Assembly: GCF_001824475.1 (NCBI RefSeq)
Contig: NZ_MHXN01000042.1
Coordinates: 62,001 to 126,000, forward strand
From: Phenylobacterium sp. RIFCSPHIGHO2_01_FULL_69_31
Lineage (GTDB): Bacteria; Pseudomonadota; Alphaproteobacteria; Caulobacterales; Caulobacteraceae
DNA: 64,000 nucleotides
Direction: 5' to 3'
The notes under the pieces were generated by a model, which saw only the letters and a program-made list of their open reading frames with translations, had not been told where the DNA came from and did not search any database. Below, piece by piece: positions 38,765 to 47,463 of the stretch; position 1 is the stretch's first letter, and each line of letters starts with the position of its first letter. Both the position numbers and the translations under genes were made by a program.

Positions 38765-39462
38765 GGCTGTACGCCTTCCACTTCGATGTTCGGCAAGCTC
38801 ACCTTCGGTCGCTCCCCGATCAGTTCCTGGCCCGTCATCTGGAAATGCAGGATCTCGGCGATGTTGGTCGCGTGATCCCCGATGCGCTCCAGGTTCTTGG
38901 CGATGAACAGCAGGTGGGCCCCGGCGGCCACGGAGCCGGGATGATTGGTCATCAGAGAGAGCAGTTCGCGGAACAGGCTCTCGTAGTGTTCGTCCACTTC
39001 GCCGTCACGGCGCCAGACGTCCAGCGCCGGCTCCACGTCGCCGGCGGCATAGGCGTCCAGCACCTCGCGCAGGCGGGCCGAGACCAGGCGGCCCATCCGC
39101 TCGATGGCGCCGGTGAGCGGCAGCAGCGGCTCGCTGGCCGACAGCACCAGGCTGCGCTTGGCGATGTTGCGCGCGAGGTCGCCGCAGCGCTCGAGGTTCA
39201 TGGCCAGCTTCAGCGTCGAGATCGCGCGGCGCAGGTCCGCATGCCCCGGCTGGTGCGTGGCGATCAGGTCCAGCGCCCGGCGCTCCACCTCGCTCTGCAG
39301 GGTGTCGAGCCGCAGGTCGCGGACGATCAGGGCCTGGGCCAGGGGCACGTCCCGGCGCACCACCGCGTCGACGGCGTCGACCACCTGCGCCTCGGCAAGG
39401 CCGCCCATGCGGATGACCTCGGCGACGAGCTGGCGCAACTCGGCTTGGTAGGTACGTGTCAC
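38761..39462 (-). CDS. phoU: PhoU family protein (second copy)
   Basis: 233 residues from a GTG. Two PhoU domains with MNLERCGDLARNIAKR and LERIGDHATNIAEIL motifs, as in the first copy, but the remainder differs widely, so this is an old paralogue and not a recent duplicate. It is translationally coupled to phoB (ATGA overlap) and preceded by a strong Pho box at 39503-39520. Many alphaproteobacteria carry phoU directly before phoB. Confidence 0.94.
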   Translation of the reverse strand: MTRTYQAELRQLVAEVIRMGGLAEAQVVDAVDAVVRRDVPLAQALIVRDLRLDTLQSEVERRALDLIATHQPGHADLRRAISTLKLAMNLERCGDLARNIAKRSLVLSASEPLLPLTGAIERMGRLVSARLREVLDAYAAGDVEPALDVWRRDGEVDEHYESLFRELLSLMTNHPGSVAAGAHLLFIAKNLERIGDHATNIAEILHFQMTGQELIGERPKVSLPNIEVEGVQP

Positions 39463-39502
39463 TGCGGCCTCATTTCGCTGCGGTGCAAACTAATGCGATC
39501 TC

Positions 39503-39520
39503 GCGACAGTTTTGCGACAG
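39503..39520 (-). promoter_or_regulatory. Pho box for phoU-phoB
   Basis: On the minus strand this reads CTGTCGCAAAACTGTCGC: two identical 7-bp repeats CTGTCGC separated by AAAA, an excellent match to the PhoB box arrangement (11-bp period). It lies 41 bp upstream of the second phoU GTG, in the 83-bp gap after phoR. CATTAG about 8 bp downstream could be the -10. Indicates autoregulation by PhoB. Confidence 0.75.
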
Positions 39521-39545
39521 CGAAGGCGTTCGGCCGCCGCCGTCG

Positions 39546-40682
39546 TCACGAACCGTGGGCGACCGCCGGGAGATAGACGCTGAAGGTGCTGCCCTCGCCC
39601 TCGGCGCTCTCGATGATCAGGCCGCCGCGGTGGCGGTTGACCACGTGCTTGACGATGGCGAGGCCCAGGCCCGTGCCGCCGCTGCGCTGCCCCTCGACGC
39701 GGTAGAAGCGCTCGGAAAGGCGCGGCAGATGCTGGCGCGCGATGCCCGGCCCATCGTCGGTGACCCGCAGGACCACATAGGTCTGTCCCTCGGCGGCGTC
39801 CGGCGACAGCAGCGACAGGCCCACGCCGGACCGGCTGGCGGCGCGCGCGGCCTCCACCGTGGGCGCAGCTTCCAGGCTGACGGTCACCTTGCCGCCGGGC
39901 GGCGTGTATTTCACCGCATTGTCCACGAGGTTCTGGATCACCTGCACCAGCTGATCGCGGTCGCCGACCACCGAACCCACCCCCCGGCCGACCTTGGTGG
40001 CGATGGTCACCTGCCGGTCCGCCGTCAGCGGCTTGATGGCGTCGGAGACGTCCTGGATGGTCCGCGCCAGGTCCACCTTGCCCGACGGCGCGATGTGTTC
40101 GTTCAGCTCGATGCGGCTGAGCGACAGGAGGTCGTCCACCAGGCGCGCCATCCGCGTCGCCTGCTGGGCCATGATCCCCAAGAACTTGTCGCGCGCCTCC
40201 GGATCGTCCTTGGCGTGGGTCCGCAGCGTCTCGACGAAGCCGGCCAGCGACGCCAGCGGCGTACGCAGCTCGTGGCTGGCGTTGGCCAGGAAGTCCGCGC
40301 GCATCCGCTCGGTGCGGCGTGCATCGGTTTCGTCGCGCAGCATCACCACCAGCTGGTTCGGCCCCGCCTCCCCCGTCGCCAGCGGCCGGGCGAAGGCGCG
40401 CCAGAAGCGTGGCTGCACCCCGATGGTCTCGAACGCCACCTCGGCCGACCCGCCGGATTCGAGCGCCGCCTCGATGGTCTCCAGCACTTCGGGCCGGCGC
40501 AGGGCCGCGCCCAGCGGCGCCCCGGCGAGCTCGATCCGGAAGACCTCGCGGGCGGCGCGGTTGCCATAGGTGATCTCCGGCGCGTCCCCATCGCCCCCCT
40601 GCACCACCAGCACGGGTTCCGGCAGCAGTTCGAGAATCAGCGGCGCCGCCGCGCCCGCCCCGTTCTTTTCCAGGTCCGGCAT
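39546..40682 (-). CDS. phoR: PhoR-like sensor histidine kinase without membrane segments
   Basis: 378 residues from the ATG at 40682, which shares a base with the ccmI stop (TGATG); the longer frame is a shadow of ccmI. Order: PAS-like domain (about 15-118), HisKA with phospho-His 137 in FLANASHELRTPLASLAGF, HATPase with N-box QNLVDNAVKYTPPGG, G1 VTDDGPGIA and G2 GGTGLGLAIVKHVV. The family normally has one or two N-terminal membrane helices; none is seen here, so the kinase appears cytoplasmic or recruited by partners such as PhoU/Pst. Position upstream of phoU-phoB supports PhoR identity. Confidence 0.88.
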   Translation of the reverse strand: MPDLEKNGAGAAAPLILELLPEPVLVVQGGDGDAPEITYGNRAAREVFRIELAGAPLGAALRRPEVLETIEAALESGGSAEVAFETIGVQPRFWRAFARPLATGEAGPNQLVVMLRDETDARRTERMRADFLANASHELRTPLASLAGFVETLRTHAKDDPEARDKFLGIMAQQATRMARLVDDLLSLSRIELNEHIAPSGKVDLARTIQDVSDAIKPLTADRQVTIATKVGRGVGSVVGDRDQLVQVIQNLVDNAVKYTPPGGKVTVSLEAAPTVEAARAASRSGVGLSLLSPDAAEGQTYVVLRVTDDGPGIARQHLPRLSERFYRVEGQRSGGTGLGLAIVKHVVNRHRGGLIIESAEGEGSTFSVYLPAVAHGS

Positions 40683-41893
40683 CAGCCCACCGGCACGCCG
40701 AGTTGCTGGGCCGTGCTGCGCAGCGCCTGCTGGTCGGCCGGCGAGCCGGCGAAGGCCCGGCTGGCGTCGCGATAGTCCGCCGCGGCCTCTCGGGTCTGGC
40801 CCAGGACCATGCGCGCCCGCATGAGGCGCTCCCAACCCGCCCGGTCCTTCGGGTTCTGCTTCAGGCGCTCGGCCAGCCCCGAGACCATGCCCTGGATCAT
40901 CTGCTGGCGATCGCCCTCGCTCATGTCCTGCGCCGCGGCCATCTGCTCCTGGGTCGGGCCGCGGGGCGCGGAACCCATCGGCGGAGCGCCCATGGGCGCC
41001 TGCGCCGTCTGAAGCGGCGGCAGTCGGCCGGCCAGGTCGATCTTGCGATCGGCGGCGACCTTCTCGACGAACGCCCGCACTTCCAGCGCCCAGGGCGCGT
41101 CCGGCGGCGCGGACCTGAGCAGCGCGATCCAGTCGTTCATGGCGCCTTCCTGGTCGCCACGTTGGTCCTTTGCGACAGCCAGGTAGTAGCGGGCGCGCGG
41201 ATCGCCGGGGTCGGCCCCCACCGCGCGCCGGAAGATCGCCTCCGCCGCCGGCGTCACGGCCCCGTCGGCGGCCAGCACGGTGGCTTCCCCCTGGGCCGAC
41301 AGATATTCGGCGTTGTCCGGGTCCAGCGCCGCCGCCTTGCCGTAGGCCTCGGCGGCCTCGGCGTTGCGTCCGGTCTGCATGTACGACCAGCCCAGCATCC
41401 GCCAGCCTTCGGCGTTGTCGGGCCGCTCGCGCATCTGGGCCTCGAGCTGGGCGATCATCGCGCCCACCTCGCCCTGCGGGTGCCCCTCGGCGGTGGTGGC
41501 CATGGCGGCGGGACCGGCGGCCTTCAGGGCGGAGCCGCCCGGCACGTCGGGGCGGCCGATCTTCAGATAGAGCCCGGTGCCCGCCAGCGTGACTACCGCC
41601 ACGATCCCCAGCGCCACCGCCAGCAGCGTCTTCTCAGGCAGCGGCCGCGCCTGCGCCTCGGGCTTGCGCCCCTCGGCCAGGACGCGGCGCTTGAGGTCGG
41701 TCTTCAGCGCCTCGGCCTCGGGCTGAGCCAGGGCGCCGGCCGCGGCCTGGGCCTCGATCTCGCCCAGCTGGTCCTTGAGCACGCTCACCGCGTCGGCGCG
41801 CCGCTCCCGGGCCGCGTCGCGCCGGCGCACCAGCGGGATGGCCAGGCCCACGGCCGCCAGGACCGTCATCAGGGTCAGGATCATCCAGAGCAT
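40682..41893 (-). CDS. ccmI: Cytochrome c maturation protein CcmI
   Basis: 403 residues. Two N-terminal membrane helices (2-22 and about 90-110) flank a cytoplasmic stretch rich in Arg/Glu, followed by a periplasmic TPR domain (WRMLGWSYMQTGRNAEAAEAY, YYLAVAKDQRGDQEGAM). CcmI holds the apocytochrome for the CcmFH haem-ligation complex. It follows ccmH without a gap and overlaps phoR by 1 bp. Confidence 0.93.
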   Translation of the reverse strand: MLWMILTLMTVLAAVGLAIPLVRRRDAARERRADAVSVLKDQLGEIEAQAAAGALAQPEAEALKTDLKRRVLAEGRKPEAQARPLPEKTLLAVALGIVAVVTLAGTGLYLKIGRPDVPGGSALKAAGPAAMATTAEGHPQGEVGAMIAQLEAQMRERPDNAEGWRMLGWSYMQTGRNAEAAEAYGKAAALDPDNAEYLSAQGEATVLAADGAVTPAAEAIFRRAVGADPGDPRARYYLAVAKDQRGDQEGAMNDWIALLRSAPPDAPWALEVRAFVEKVAADRKIDLAGRLPPLQTAQAPMGAPPMGSAPRGPTQEQMAAAQDMSEGDRQQMIQGMVSGLAERLKQNPKDRAGWERLMRARMVLGQTREAAADYRDASRAFAGSPADQQALRSTAQQLGVPVG

Positions 41894-42376
41894 TCAGCGG
41901 GCCCCATCAGGACGGGTGGTGTCGTCGGCGTTCAGCATCGCGGCCAGCTCGGCCTCTTCCTCGGGCGTCAGGTCGCCCGCCCGGGCCGGCGAGCGGCCCC
42001 GCATGTAGACCGCCGCCCCGAGGGCGCCCAGCGCCAGCACGGCCAGAGGCCCGAACCACAGCGCCAGGGTATCGAGCCGCATCGGCGGCTCCAGCTGCAC
42101 GAAACTGCCGTAGCGGGCGACGATGAAGTCCATCGCCTGCTTGTCCGTGTCGCCCGCGCTGATCCGCTCGCGCAGGATGATGCGCAGGTCGCGGGCGAGC
42201 GTGGCGTCCGAATCGTCGATCGACTGGTTCTGGCAGACGACGCAGCGCAGCTCCTTCGACAGCTTGTGCGCGCGCGCTTCCAGCGCCGGATCGGCCAGCT
42301 GTTCGTCGGGATTCACCGCGCCCGCCGGACCGGCCAGCAGGGCGAAGGCGACGGCGAGGGAGATGAGGCGCCTCAC
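41894..42376 (-). CDS. ccmH: Cytochrome c maturation protein CcmH
   Basis: 160 residues from a GTG overlapping the ccmG stop. Signal peptide, the redox motif LRCVVCQNQSIDDSDA (LRCxxC) and one C-terminal membrane helix (LALWFGPLAVLALGALGAAVY). It reduces the CxxCH disulfide of apocytochrome c before haem attachment. Confidence 0.95.
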   Translation of the reverse strand: MRRLISLAVAFALLAGPAGAVNPDEQLADPALEARAHKLSKELRCVVCQNQSIDDSDATLARDLRIILRERISAGDTDKQAMDFIVARYGSFVQLEPPMRLDTLALWFGPLAVLALGALGAAVYMRGRSPARAGDLTPEEEAELAAMLNADDTTRPDGAR

Positions 42377-42909
42377 GGTTCCTTCCTCAGCTGTTCCATC
42401 AGCGGGCCGACCTTCCGTTCCCAGTCGTCGGGGGTCAGGGCGCCCACGTGGCGATAGCGGACGCGGCCCTGCTTATCGATGACGAACGTCTCGGGCACGC
42501 CGGCCACCCCGAACTCGATGCCCGTCCGGCCGGTCTGGTCGTTGCCCGCGCGGATGTAGGGATCGCCCCGCTCCGCCAGCCATTGGGCTCCGGCGGCGGC
42601 GTCTTCCTTCCAGTCCAGCCCGTGGATCGCCACGCCCTCTTGGCGCAGGCGCATCAGCACCGGGTGCTCCACCCGGCAGGGCCCGCACCAGGAGGCGAAC
42701 ACGTTCAGCAGCACCGGCTCGCCCCGCTGGAAGTCGGTGTTGGACAGGCCCTGGTCTCCCGGCCGAAGCGGCGCGGTGGTGAACGCCGGCAGCGGCTTGC
42801 CGATGAAGGCCGATGGCAGGGCGCGGGGGTCGCGTCCGAGGCCGACGAAGAACACGCCCAGCAGGATCAGGAACCCGACGACCGGCAGGATGAACAGCAG
42901 CCGCTTCAT
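42373..42909 (-). CDS. ccmG: Periplasmic thioredoxin CcmG/DsbE
   Basis: 178 residues from the ATG at 42909 (4-bp overlap with ccmF). One N-terminal membrane anchor (FILPVVGFLILLGVFFVGL) and a thioredoxin fold with ASWCGPCRVEHP and the cis-Pro region GVAGVPETFVID. It keeps CcmH/apocytochrome cysteines reduced. Confidence 0.95.
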   Translation of the reverse strand: MKRLLFILPVVGFLILLGVFFVGLGRDPRALPSAFIGKPLPAFTTAPLRPGDQGLSNTDFQRGEPVLLNVFASWCGPCRVEHPVLMRLRQEGVAIHGLDWKEDAAAGAQWLAERGDPYIRAGNDQTGRTGIEFGVAGVPETFVIDKQGRVRYRHVGALTPDDWERKVGPLMEQLRKEP

Positions 42910-44873
42910 TCCGCCGCCACCGGCTGGCCCACGGGCAGGGTCTTCACGGCCGCGCCGACCCGCACGCGGCGGTCGCTGAGCGACACCGCCCCGCCGGCGG
43001 ACATCACGAACCCGCCGATCCAGATCCAGACGATCAGGGGATGGTCCCAGAGGCGCACGATGACGCCCGCCTCCGACTCCTCGCCCACCGAGACGTAGAG
43101 GTTGCCCAGCGGGCCGACCCGGATGCCCGCCTCGGTGGTCTGCGACTGGGCGGACGGATACCACCGCTTCTCGCTGCGCAGGTCATAGGCGCCCATGGGG
43201 CCCTTGACCGCGAACTGGGCTCGCTTGGCCTGGTAGTTGGGCCCCTCCACGATGTCGTAGTCGGTCAGGGTTAGGGTGCGGCCGGCGAAGGCGACGCTGT
43301 CGCCGACCTTCATGTTCAGCACCTTGTCGGAATCCCAGGCGGTGACCCCGGTGATGCCCAGGGTCAGGAGCCCCAGCCCGGCATGCGCCGTCACCAGCCC
43401 GACGATGGAGCGCGGCGTGGTGCGGATCGCCCGGCCGAGGTAGGCCCGGCCCGACCACCACCGGCGTCCCAGGATCCAGACGCTGCCCAGGATCAGCCAG
43501 GCGGAGAGCGCGAGCCCGCCCGCGGTCGCCACGCCCTTCAGCCCCCCGAACGGCAGCGCGACCAGGAGGACCAGGCCGGCGACGATGGCCGGGATGCGGA
43601 CGCGGTCGAACACCTTGCGCGCCTCGTCCCGCTTCCAGTTGAGCATCGGGCCGAACACCACGAGGAACAGCAGCGGCACGGCGAGCGGCGAGAAGGTCTT
43701 GGCGTAGTACGGCGGCCCGACCGAGATCTTGTCGCCGTTGATCATCTCGATGAACACCGGGCTGAAGGTGCCCAGGAACACCGTGGCCGTGAGGGCGGTC
43801 AGGAAGAGGTTGTTGAGAGTGATTCCCCCTTCCCGCGAGAGCGGCTGGAACAGGGCGCCCGAGCGGATCGCCGGCGCCCGCCAGCTGTAGAGCGCCAGCG
43901 ACAGCCCCGTGGTCGCCGCGAGGATGCCCAGGATGTAGACGCCCCGCTGCGGGTCGACGGCGAAGGCGTGGACGCTGGTCAGGATGCCCGAGCGGACCAG
44001 GAAGGTGCCCACCAGGCTCAGCGAGAAGGTCAGGATCGCCAGCAGGATCGTCCAGCTGACCAGGGCCCCTCTGCGCTCCAGCACCAGCGCCGAGTGCAGC
44101 AGGGCCGTGCCCAGCAGCCACGGCATCAGCGAGGCGTTCTCCACCGGGTCCCAGAACCACCAGCCGCCCCAGCCCAGCTCGTAATAGGCCCAGGCGCTGC
44201 CCAGGGTGATGCCGGCGGTGAGCGGGATCCAGGCGGCCAGCACCCACGGCCGCACCCAGCGCGCCCACGCCGCGTCCACACGGCCCTCGATGAGCGCGGC
44301 GACGGCGAAACAGAAGGCCACCGAGAAGCCCACATAGCCCAGGTAGAGCAGCGGCGGGTGCATCACGAGCCCCGGGTCCTGGAGCAGCGGATTGAGCTCG
44401 GTCCCCTCCGCCGGCGCCGGCGACAGCCGCAGGAACGGGTTCGAGGTGAAGAGGAGGAAGCCCAGGAAGGCCGCGCCCAGCACGCCCTGAACGCCAAGCA
44501 CCCTCGCCTGCAGCGTCTCGCGCAGCGTGCCCCCAAAGAACGCCACGCCCGCGCCGTAGATGGCGAGGATCAGCACCCAGAGCAGCATGGAGCCTTCGTG
44601 GCTGCCCCAGGTGGCGGCGAATCTGTAGGCCAGGGGCTGGGTCGTGTGACTGTGCCGCGCCACCAGGGCCACGGAGAAGTCGCAGGTGACGTAGGCCCAG
44701 GCCAGGCACACGAAGGCCAGGCTGACGAAACCGCCCTGCAGCAGCGCCGCCTGCCGGCCCACCGCCATCAGCACACCGTCGCCCCTGTGCGCGCCCCAGA
44801 GCGGCGCGCCCGATTGGACCAGCGACAGCAGCAGGGCGAGGATCAGCGCGAACTGACCGACTTCCGCCAACAT
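42906..44873 (-). CDS. ccmF: Haem lyase CcmF
   Basis: 655 residues from the ATG at 44873 (MLAEVGQFALILALLLS); an in-frame start 108 bp upstream adds non-conserved residues. About 15 membrane helices and the haem-handling WWD domain WGGWWFWDPVENASLMPWL, plus TWGSHEGSMLLW. CcmF attaches haem covalently to CxxCH motifs. The partner ccmA-E genes are not in the window. The locus next door encodes cytochromes needing at least 20 haem attachments. Confidence 0.96.
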   Translation of the reverse strand: MLAEVGQFALILALLLSLVQSGAPLWGAHRGDGVLMAVGRQAALLQGGFVSLAFVCLAWAYVTCDFSVALVARHSHTTQPLAYRFAATWGSHEGSMLLWVLILAIYGAGVAFFGGTLRETLQARVLGVQGVLGAAFLGFLLFTSNPFLRLSPAPAEGTELNPLLQDPGLVMHPPLLYLGYVGFSVAFCFAVAALIEGRVDAAWARWVRPWVLAAWIPLTAGITLGSAWAYYELGWGGWWFWDPVENASLMPWLLGTALLHSALVLERRGALVSWTILLAILTFSLSLVGTFLVRSGILTSVHAFAVDPQRGVYILGILAATTGLSLALYSWRAPAIRSGALFQPLSREGGITLNNLFLTALTATVFLGTFSPVFIEMINGDKISVGPPYYAKTFSPLAVPLLFLVVFGPMLNWKRDEARKVFDRVRIPAIVAGLVLLVALPFGGLKGVATAGGLALSAWLILGSVWILGRRWWSGRAYLGRAIRTTPRSIVGLVTAHAGLGLLTLGITGVTAWDSDKVLNMKVGDSVAFAGRTLTLTDYDIVEGPNYQAKRAQFAVKGPMGAYDLRSEKRWYPSAQSQTTEAGIRVGPLGNLYVSVGEESEAGVIVRLWDHPLIVWIWIGGFVMSAGGAVSLSDRRVRVGAAVKTLPVGQPVAAE

Positions 44874-45003
44874 GGACTTTGTGCTCCCCTCGGACCTGCG
44901 GCGCGTGGTAGCGCGTTCGGCGCAGATCGGAAATGTTAGTGTGCCAGGGAGTGCCTTGAAGGCGTAGGGGTCGGCGGCCAAAAGCCGCTGGGGGCGTAGG
45001 TTA

Positions 45004-47460
45004 ATGGCGGAAGTCTACAAGATCGCGATCGTCGGATCGGGTCCTGCCGGAATGAGCGCGGCTGCTCATGCCGCGAAGAAGGGCATCAGCCATGTCCTTC
45101 TGGAGAAGACCGACCACCTCTCCGACACGATCTTCCGCTACCAGAAGGGCAAGCACGTGATGGCGACGCCGTCGGTGCTGGTCCTGCGCGCCGACTGCGA
45201 ATTCGACGCCGGCAAGCGCGAGAAGATACTCGCCCAGTGGAACGAGGACGTGAAGGCGGCGGGCGTGAACGTCCGCTTCAACGCCGAGGCCAAGGCCATC
45301 ACGGGCGAAAAGGGCGCCTTCACCATCGAGCTCACCAAGGGCGGGCAGATCCAGGCGGAGAACATCGTCCTGGCCATCGGCACCCAGGGCAATCCGAACC
45401 TGATGCGTTGCGACGGCGCAGGGCTGCCCCACGTGCAGTACCAGCTGGACGACCCGGGCGAATATACCGACGAGCACATCTTCGTGGTGGGCTCGGGCGA
45501 CGCGGGCATCGAGAACGCGCTGGGCCTCGCCGCCGACCCCGCCCAGGGCAATACCGTCACCATCCTGAACCGCTCGGCCGACTTCGCCCGCGCCAAGAAG
45601 GCCAACGTCGACAACCTGATGGCCGCCCGCGACGCCGGGCGCATGACCATCATGACCGAGACCTCCCCCGTGCTGGTCGAGCCGGGCTGGATCACGGTCG
45701 AGACCCCGCAGGGCTCGTCCCGCTACAAGTGCGACCGGATCATCGCCCGGATGGGCGCCTCGCCGCCGCGCAAGTTCGTCGAAAGCTGCGGTATCGCCTT
45801 CGCCAGCGAGTCGCCTTCGGCCTTCCCGGCCCTTTCGCCCACCTTCGAGACAACCAAGCCCGGCATCTATGTCATCGGCGCCCTGGCCGGCTATCCGCTG
45901 ATCAAGCACTGCATGAACCAGGGCTTCGACGTGGTGGAGTTCATCAGCGGCGTCACCGACCTGGAGCCCGCCGACGAACCCCTGCTGAAGGAAAAGCTGC
46001 AGGGCCTCCCCGGCCGCCGGTCGGTGTCGGAATGGCTGGAGTTCCTGCGCAGCCGGGTCGAGATCCTGAACGGCCTGTCCCCCCTGCAGATGCGGGAGTT
46101 CCTGCTCGACTCCGAGGTCCGGGCTTACAAGCCCGACGAGGCGATCTTCATCCGCAACGACCAGGGGTCCTCGCTGTTCGGGATCGCCGAGGGCTCGGTG
46201 AAGGTCGAGGTCGATCCCTCGAACCCCAACATCACGGTGCCGATCGGCGAAGGCTCGATCTTCGGCGAGGTCGGCCTGATCTCAGGGCGCAAGCGCGGCG
46301 CGACGATCCGCGCTGCCGAGCCGACGATCTGCGTCGAAATCCCGCGTATGGCCGCCCTGAAGCTGATGGCCCAGGTGCCGGAAGCCCGCGACACGGTGAA
46401 CCGCATCACCAGCGAGCGGCAGGTCCTGCAGATCTTCAAGTCGGGCCTCACCCCCGCCGACATCCAGGAGGTGCTGGCGGGCGCCGAGGTCATGGACGTG
46501 AAGCCCGGCCAGGCGATCATCAACGAGGGCGACGTCTCGGACGACCTCTACATCATCCGCTCCGGCTCCATGATCGTGGAGAAGAACCTGGGCGGGAAGC
46601 CCGTCTTCATGTCCTACGTCCCGGCCGGCTCGTACTCGGGCGAGATGGCGATGATCGAGCGTGCGCCGCGGGTGGCCACCGTGAAGGCCGCGATCCGCTC
46701 GACGGTCGTGAAGCTGCCGGCCGATCCGTTCCGGCGGCTGCTGGCCCGCAAGCCCGAGCTCGCCAAGCGCATGTACGACGAGATGAAGGCGCGCCGCGAG
46801 ATCAACGCCTTCATCGAGGAACAGAAGGAGGAGTTCGGCGGCGCCGTCGACATGTACTCCTCGGTCGCCAACTTCCTGATCAAGCAGGGCATCGGCGAGG
46901 CCACCGACGTGCTGCTGATCGACGAGAGCCTCTGCGTCGGCTGCGACAACTGTGAGAAGGCCTGCGCCGATAGCCACGACGGCCTGAGCCGCCTGAATCG
47001 CGAGGCGGGCACTACCTTCGCCAACATCCACGTGCCGACGTCCTGCCGCCACTGCGAGCACCCGCACTGCATGAGCGACTGCCCGCCGAACGCGATCCGG
47101 CGGGGGCCGGACGGCGAGGTGTTCATCTCCGACACCTGCATCGGCTGCGGCAACTGCCAGCGGGCCTGCCCCTACGGCGTGATCCAGATGGACAAGCCGC
47201 CGCCGCCCAAGCCCAAGCTCTGGGAGTGGATGCTGTTCGGCAAGGGCCCCGGCCCGGGCCAGCCGGACTACGAATGGCGTAAGAAGGCCTCCAAGGGCGG
47301 CGCCGGCGGCGAATCGCCGAAACTGGCGATCAAATGCGACATGTGCTCGGGCAAGGCCGGCGGACCGGCCTGCGTGCGGGCCTGCCCGACGGGGGCGGCG
47401 ATCCGGGTCTCACCCGACGCCTTCCTCTCGGTGGCGCGTATCGACAGGGGCGCGGGCTGA
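45004..47460 (+). CDS. FAD/NAD(P) oxidoreductase fused to two cNMP-binding domains and a polyferredoxin
   Basis: 818 residues, cytoplasmic. Residues 1-330: two-nucleotide-binding flavoprotein of thioredoxin-reductase type (VGSGPAG at 10-16 for FAD, VVGSGDAG at 161-168 for NAD(P)), but without the redox CxxC of true thioredoxin reductases. Residues about 355-470 and 480-595: two cyclic-nucleotide-binding domains, each keeping the phosphate-cassette Glu and Arg (FGEVGLISGRKRGAT; SGEMAMIERAPRVAT). Residues 644-794: ferredoxin-like module with four Cys clusters (CVGCDNCEKAC, CRHCEHPHCMSDC, CIGCGNCQRAC, CDMC...CVRAC), as in NrfC/HybA-type subunits. Likely role is cAMP-gated electron transfer from NAD(P)H to the membrane partner encoded 3 bp downstream. 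Confidence 0.9.
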   Translation: MAEVYKIAIVGSGPAGMSAAAHAAKKGISHVLLEKTDHLSDTIFRYQKGKHVMATPSVLVLRADCEFDAGKREKILAQWNEDVKAAGVNVRFNAEAKAITGEKGAFTIELTKGGQIQAENIVLAIGTQGNPNLMRCDGAGLPHVQYQLDDPGEYTDEHIFVVGSGDAGIENALGLAADPAQGNTVTILNRSADFARAKKANVDNLMAARDAGRMTIMTETSPVLVEPGWITVETPQGSSRYKCDRIIARMGASPPRKFVESCGIAFASESPSAFPALSPTFETTKPGIYVIGALAGYPLIKHCMNQGFDVVEFISGVTDLEPADEPLLKEKLQGLPGRRSVSEWLEFLRSRVEILNGLSPLQMREFLLDSEVRAYKPDEAIFIRNDQGSSLFGIAEGSVKVEVDPSNPNITVPIGEGSIFGEVGLISGRKRGATIRAAEPTICVEIPRMAALKLMAQVPEARDTVNRITSERQVLQIFKSGLTPADIQEVLAGAEVMDVKPGQAIINEGDVSDDLYIIRSGSMIVEKNLGGKPVFMSYVPAGSYSGEMAMIERAPRVATVKAAIRSTVVKLPADPFRRLLARKPELAKRMYDEMKARREINAFIEEQKEEFGGAVDMYSSVANFLIKQGIGEATDVLLIDESLCVGCDNCEKACADSHDGLSRLNREAGTTFANIHVPTSCRHCEHPHCMSDCPPNAIRRGPDGEVFISDTCIGCGNCQRACPYGVIQMDKPPPPKPKLWEWMLFGKGPGPGQPDYEWRKKASKGGAGGESPKLAIKCDMCSGKAGGPACVRACPTGAAIRVSPDAFLSVARIDRGAG

Positions 47461-47463
47461 CAC

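Noticed and set aside
44874..45003. CRP/FNR-type site in the ccmF / oxidoreductase divergent promoter
   Set aside because: I looked for TGTGA-N6-TCACA and TTGAT-N4-ATCAA patterns and saw none.
45004..47460. Annotation as thioredoxin reductase
   Set aside because: The fold matches, but the redox-active CxxC is absent from the flavoprotein part and the appended domains point to another role.
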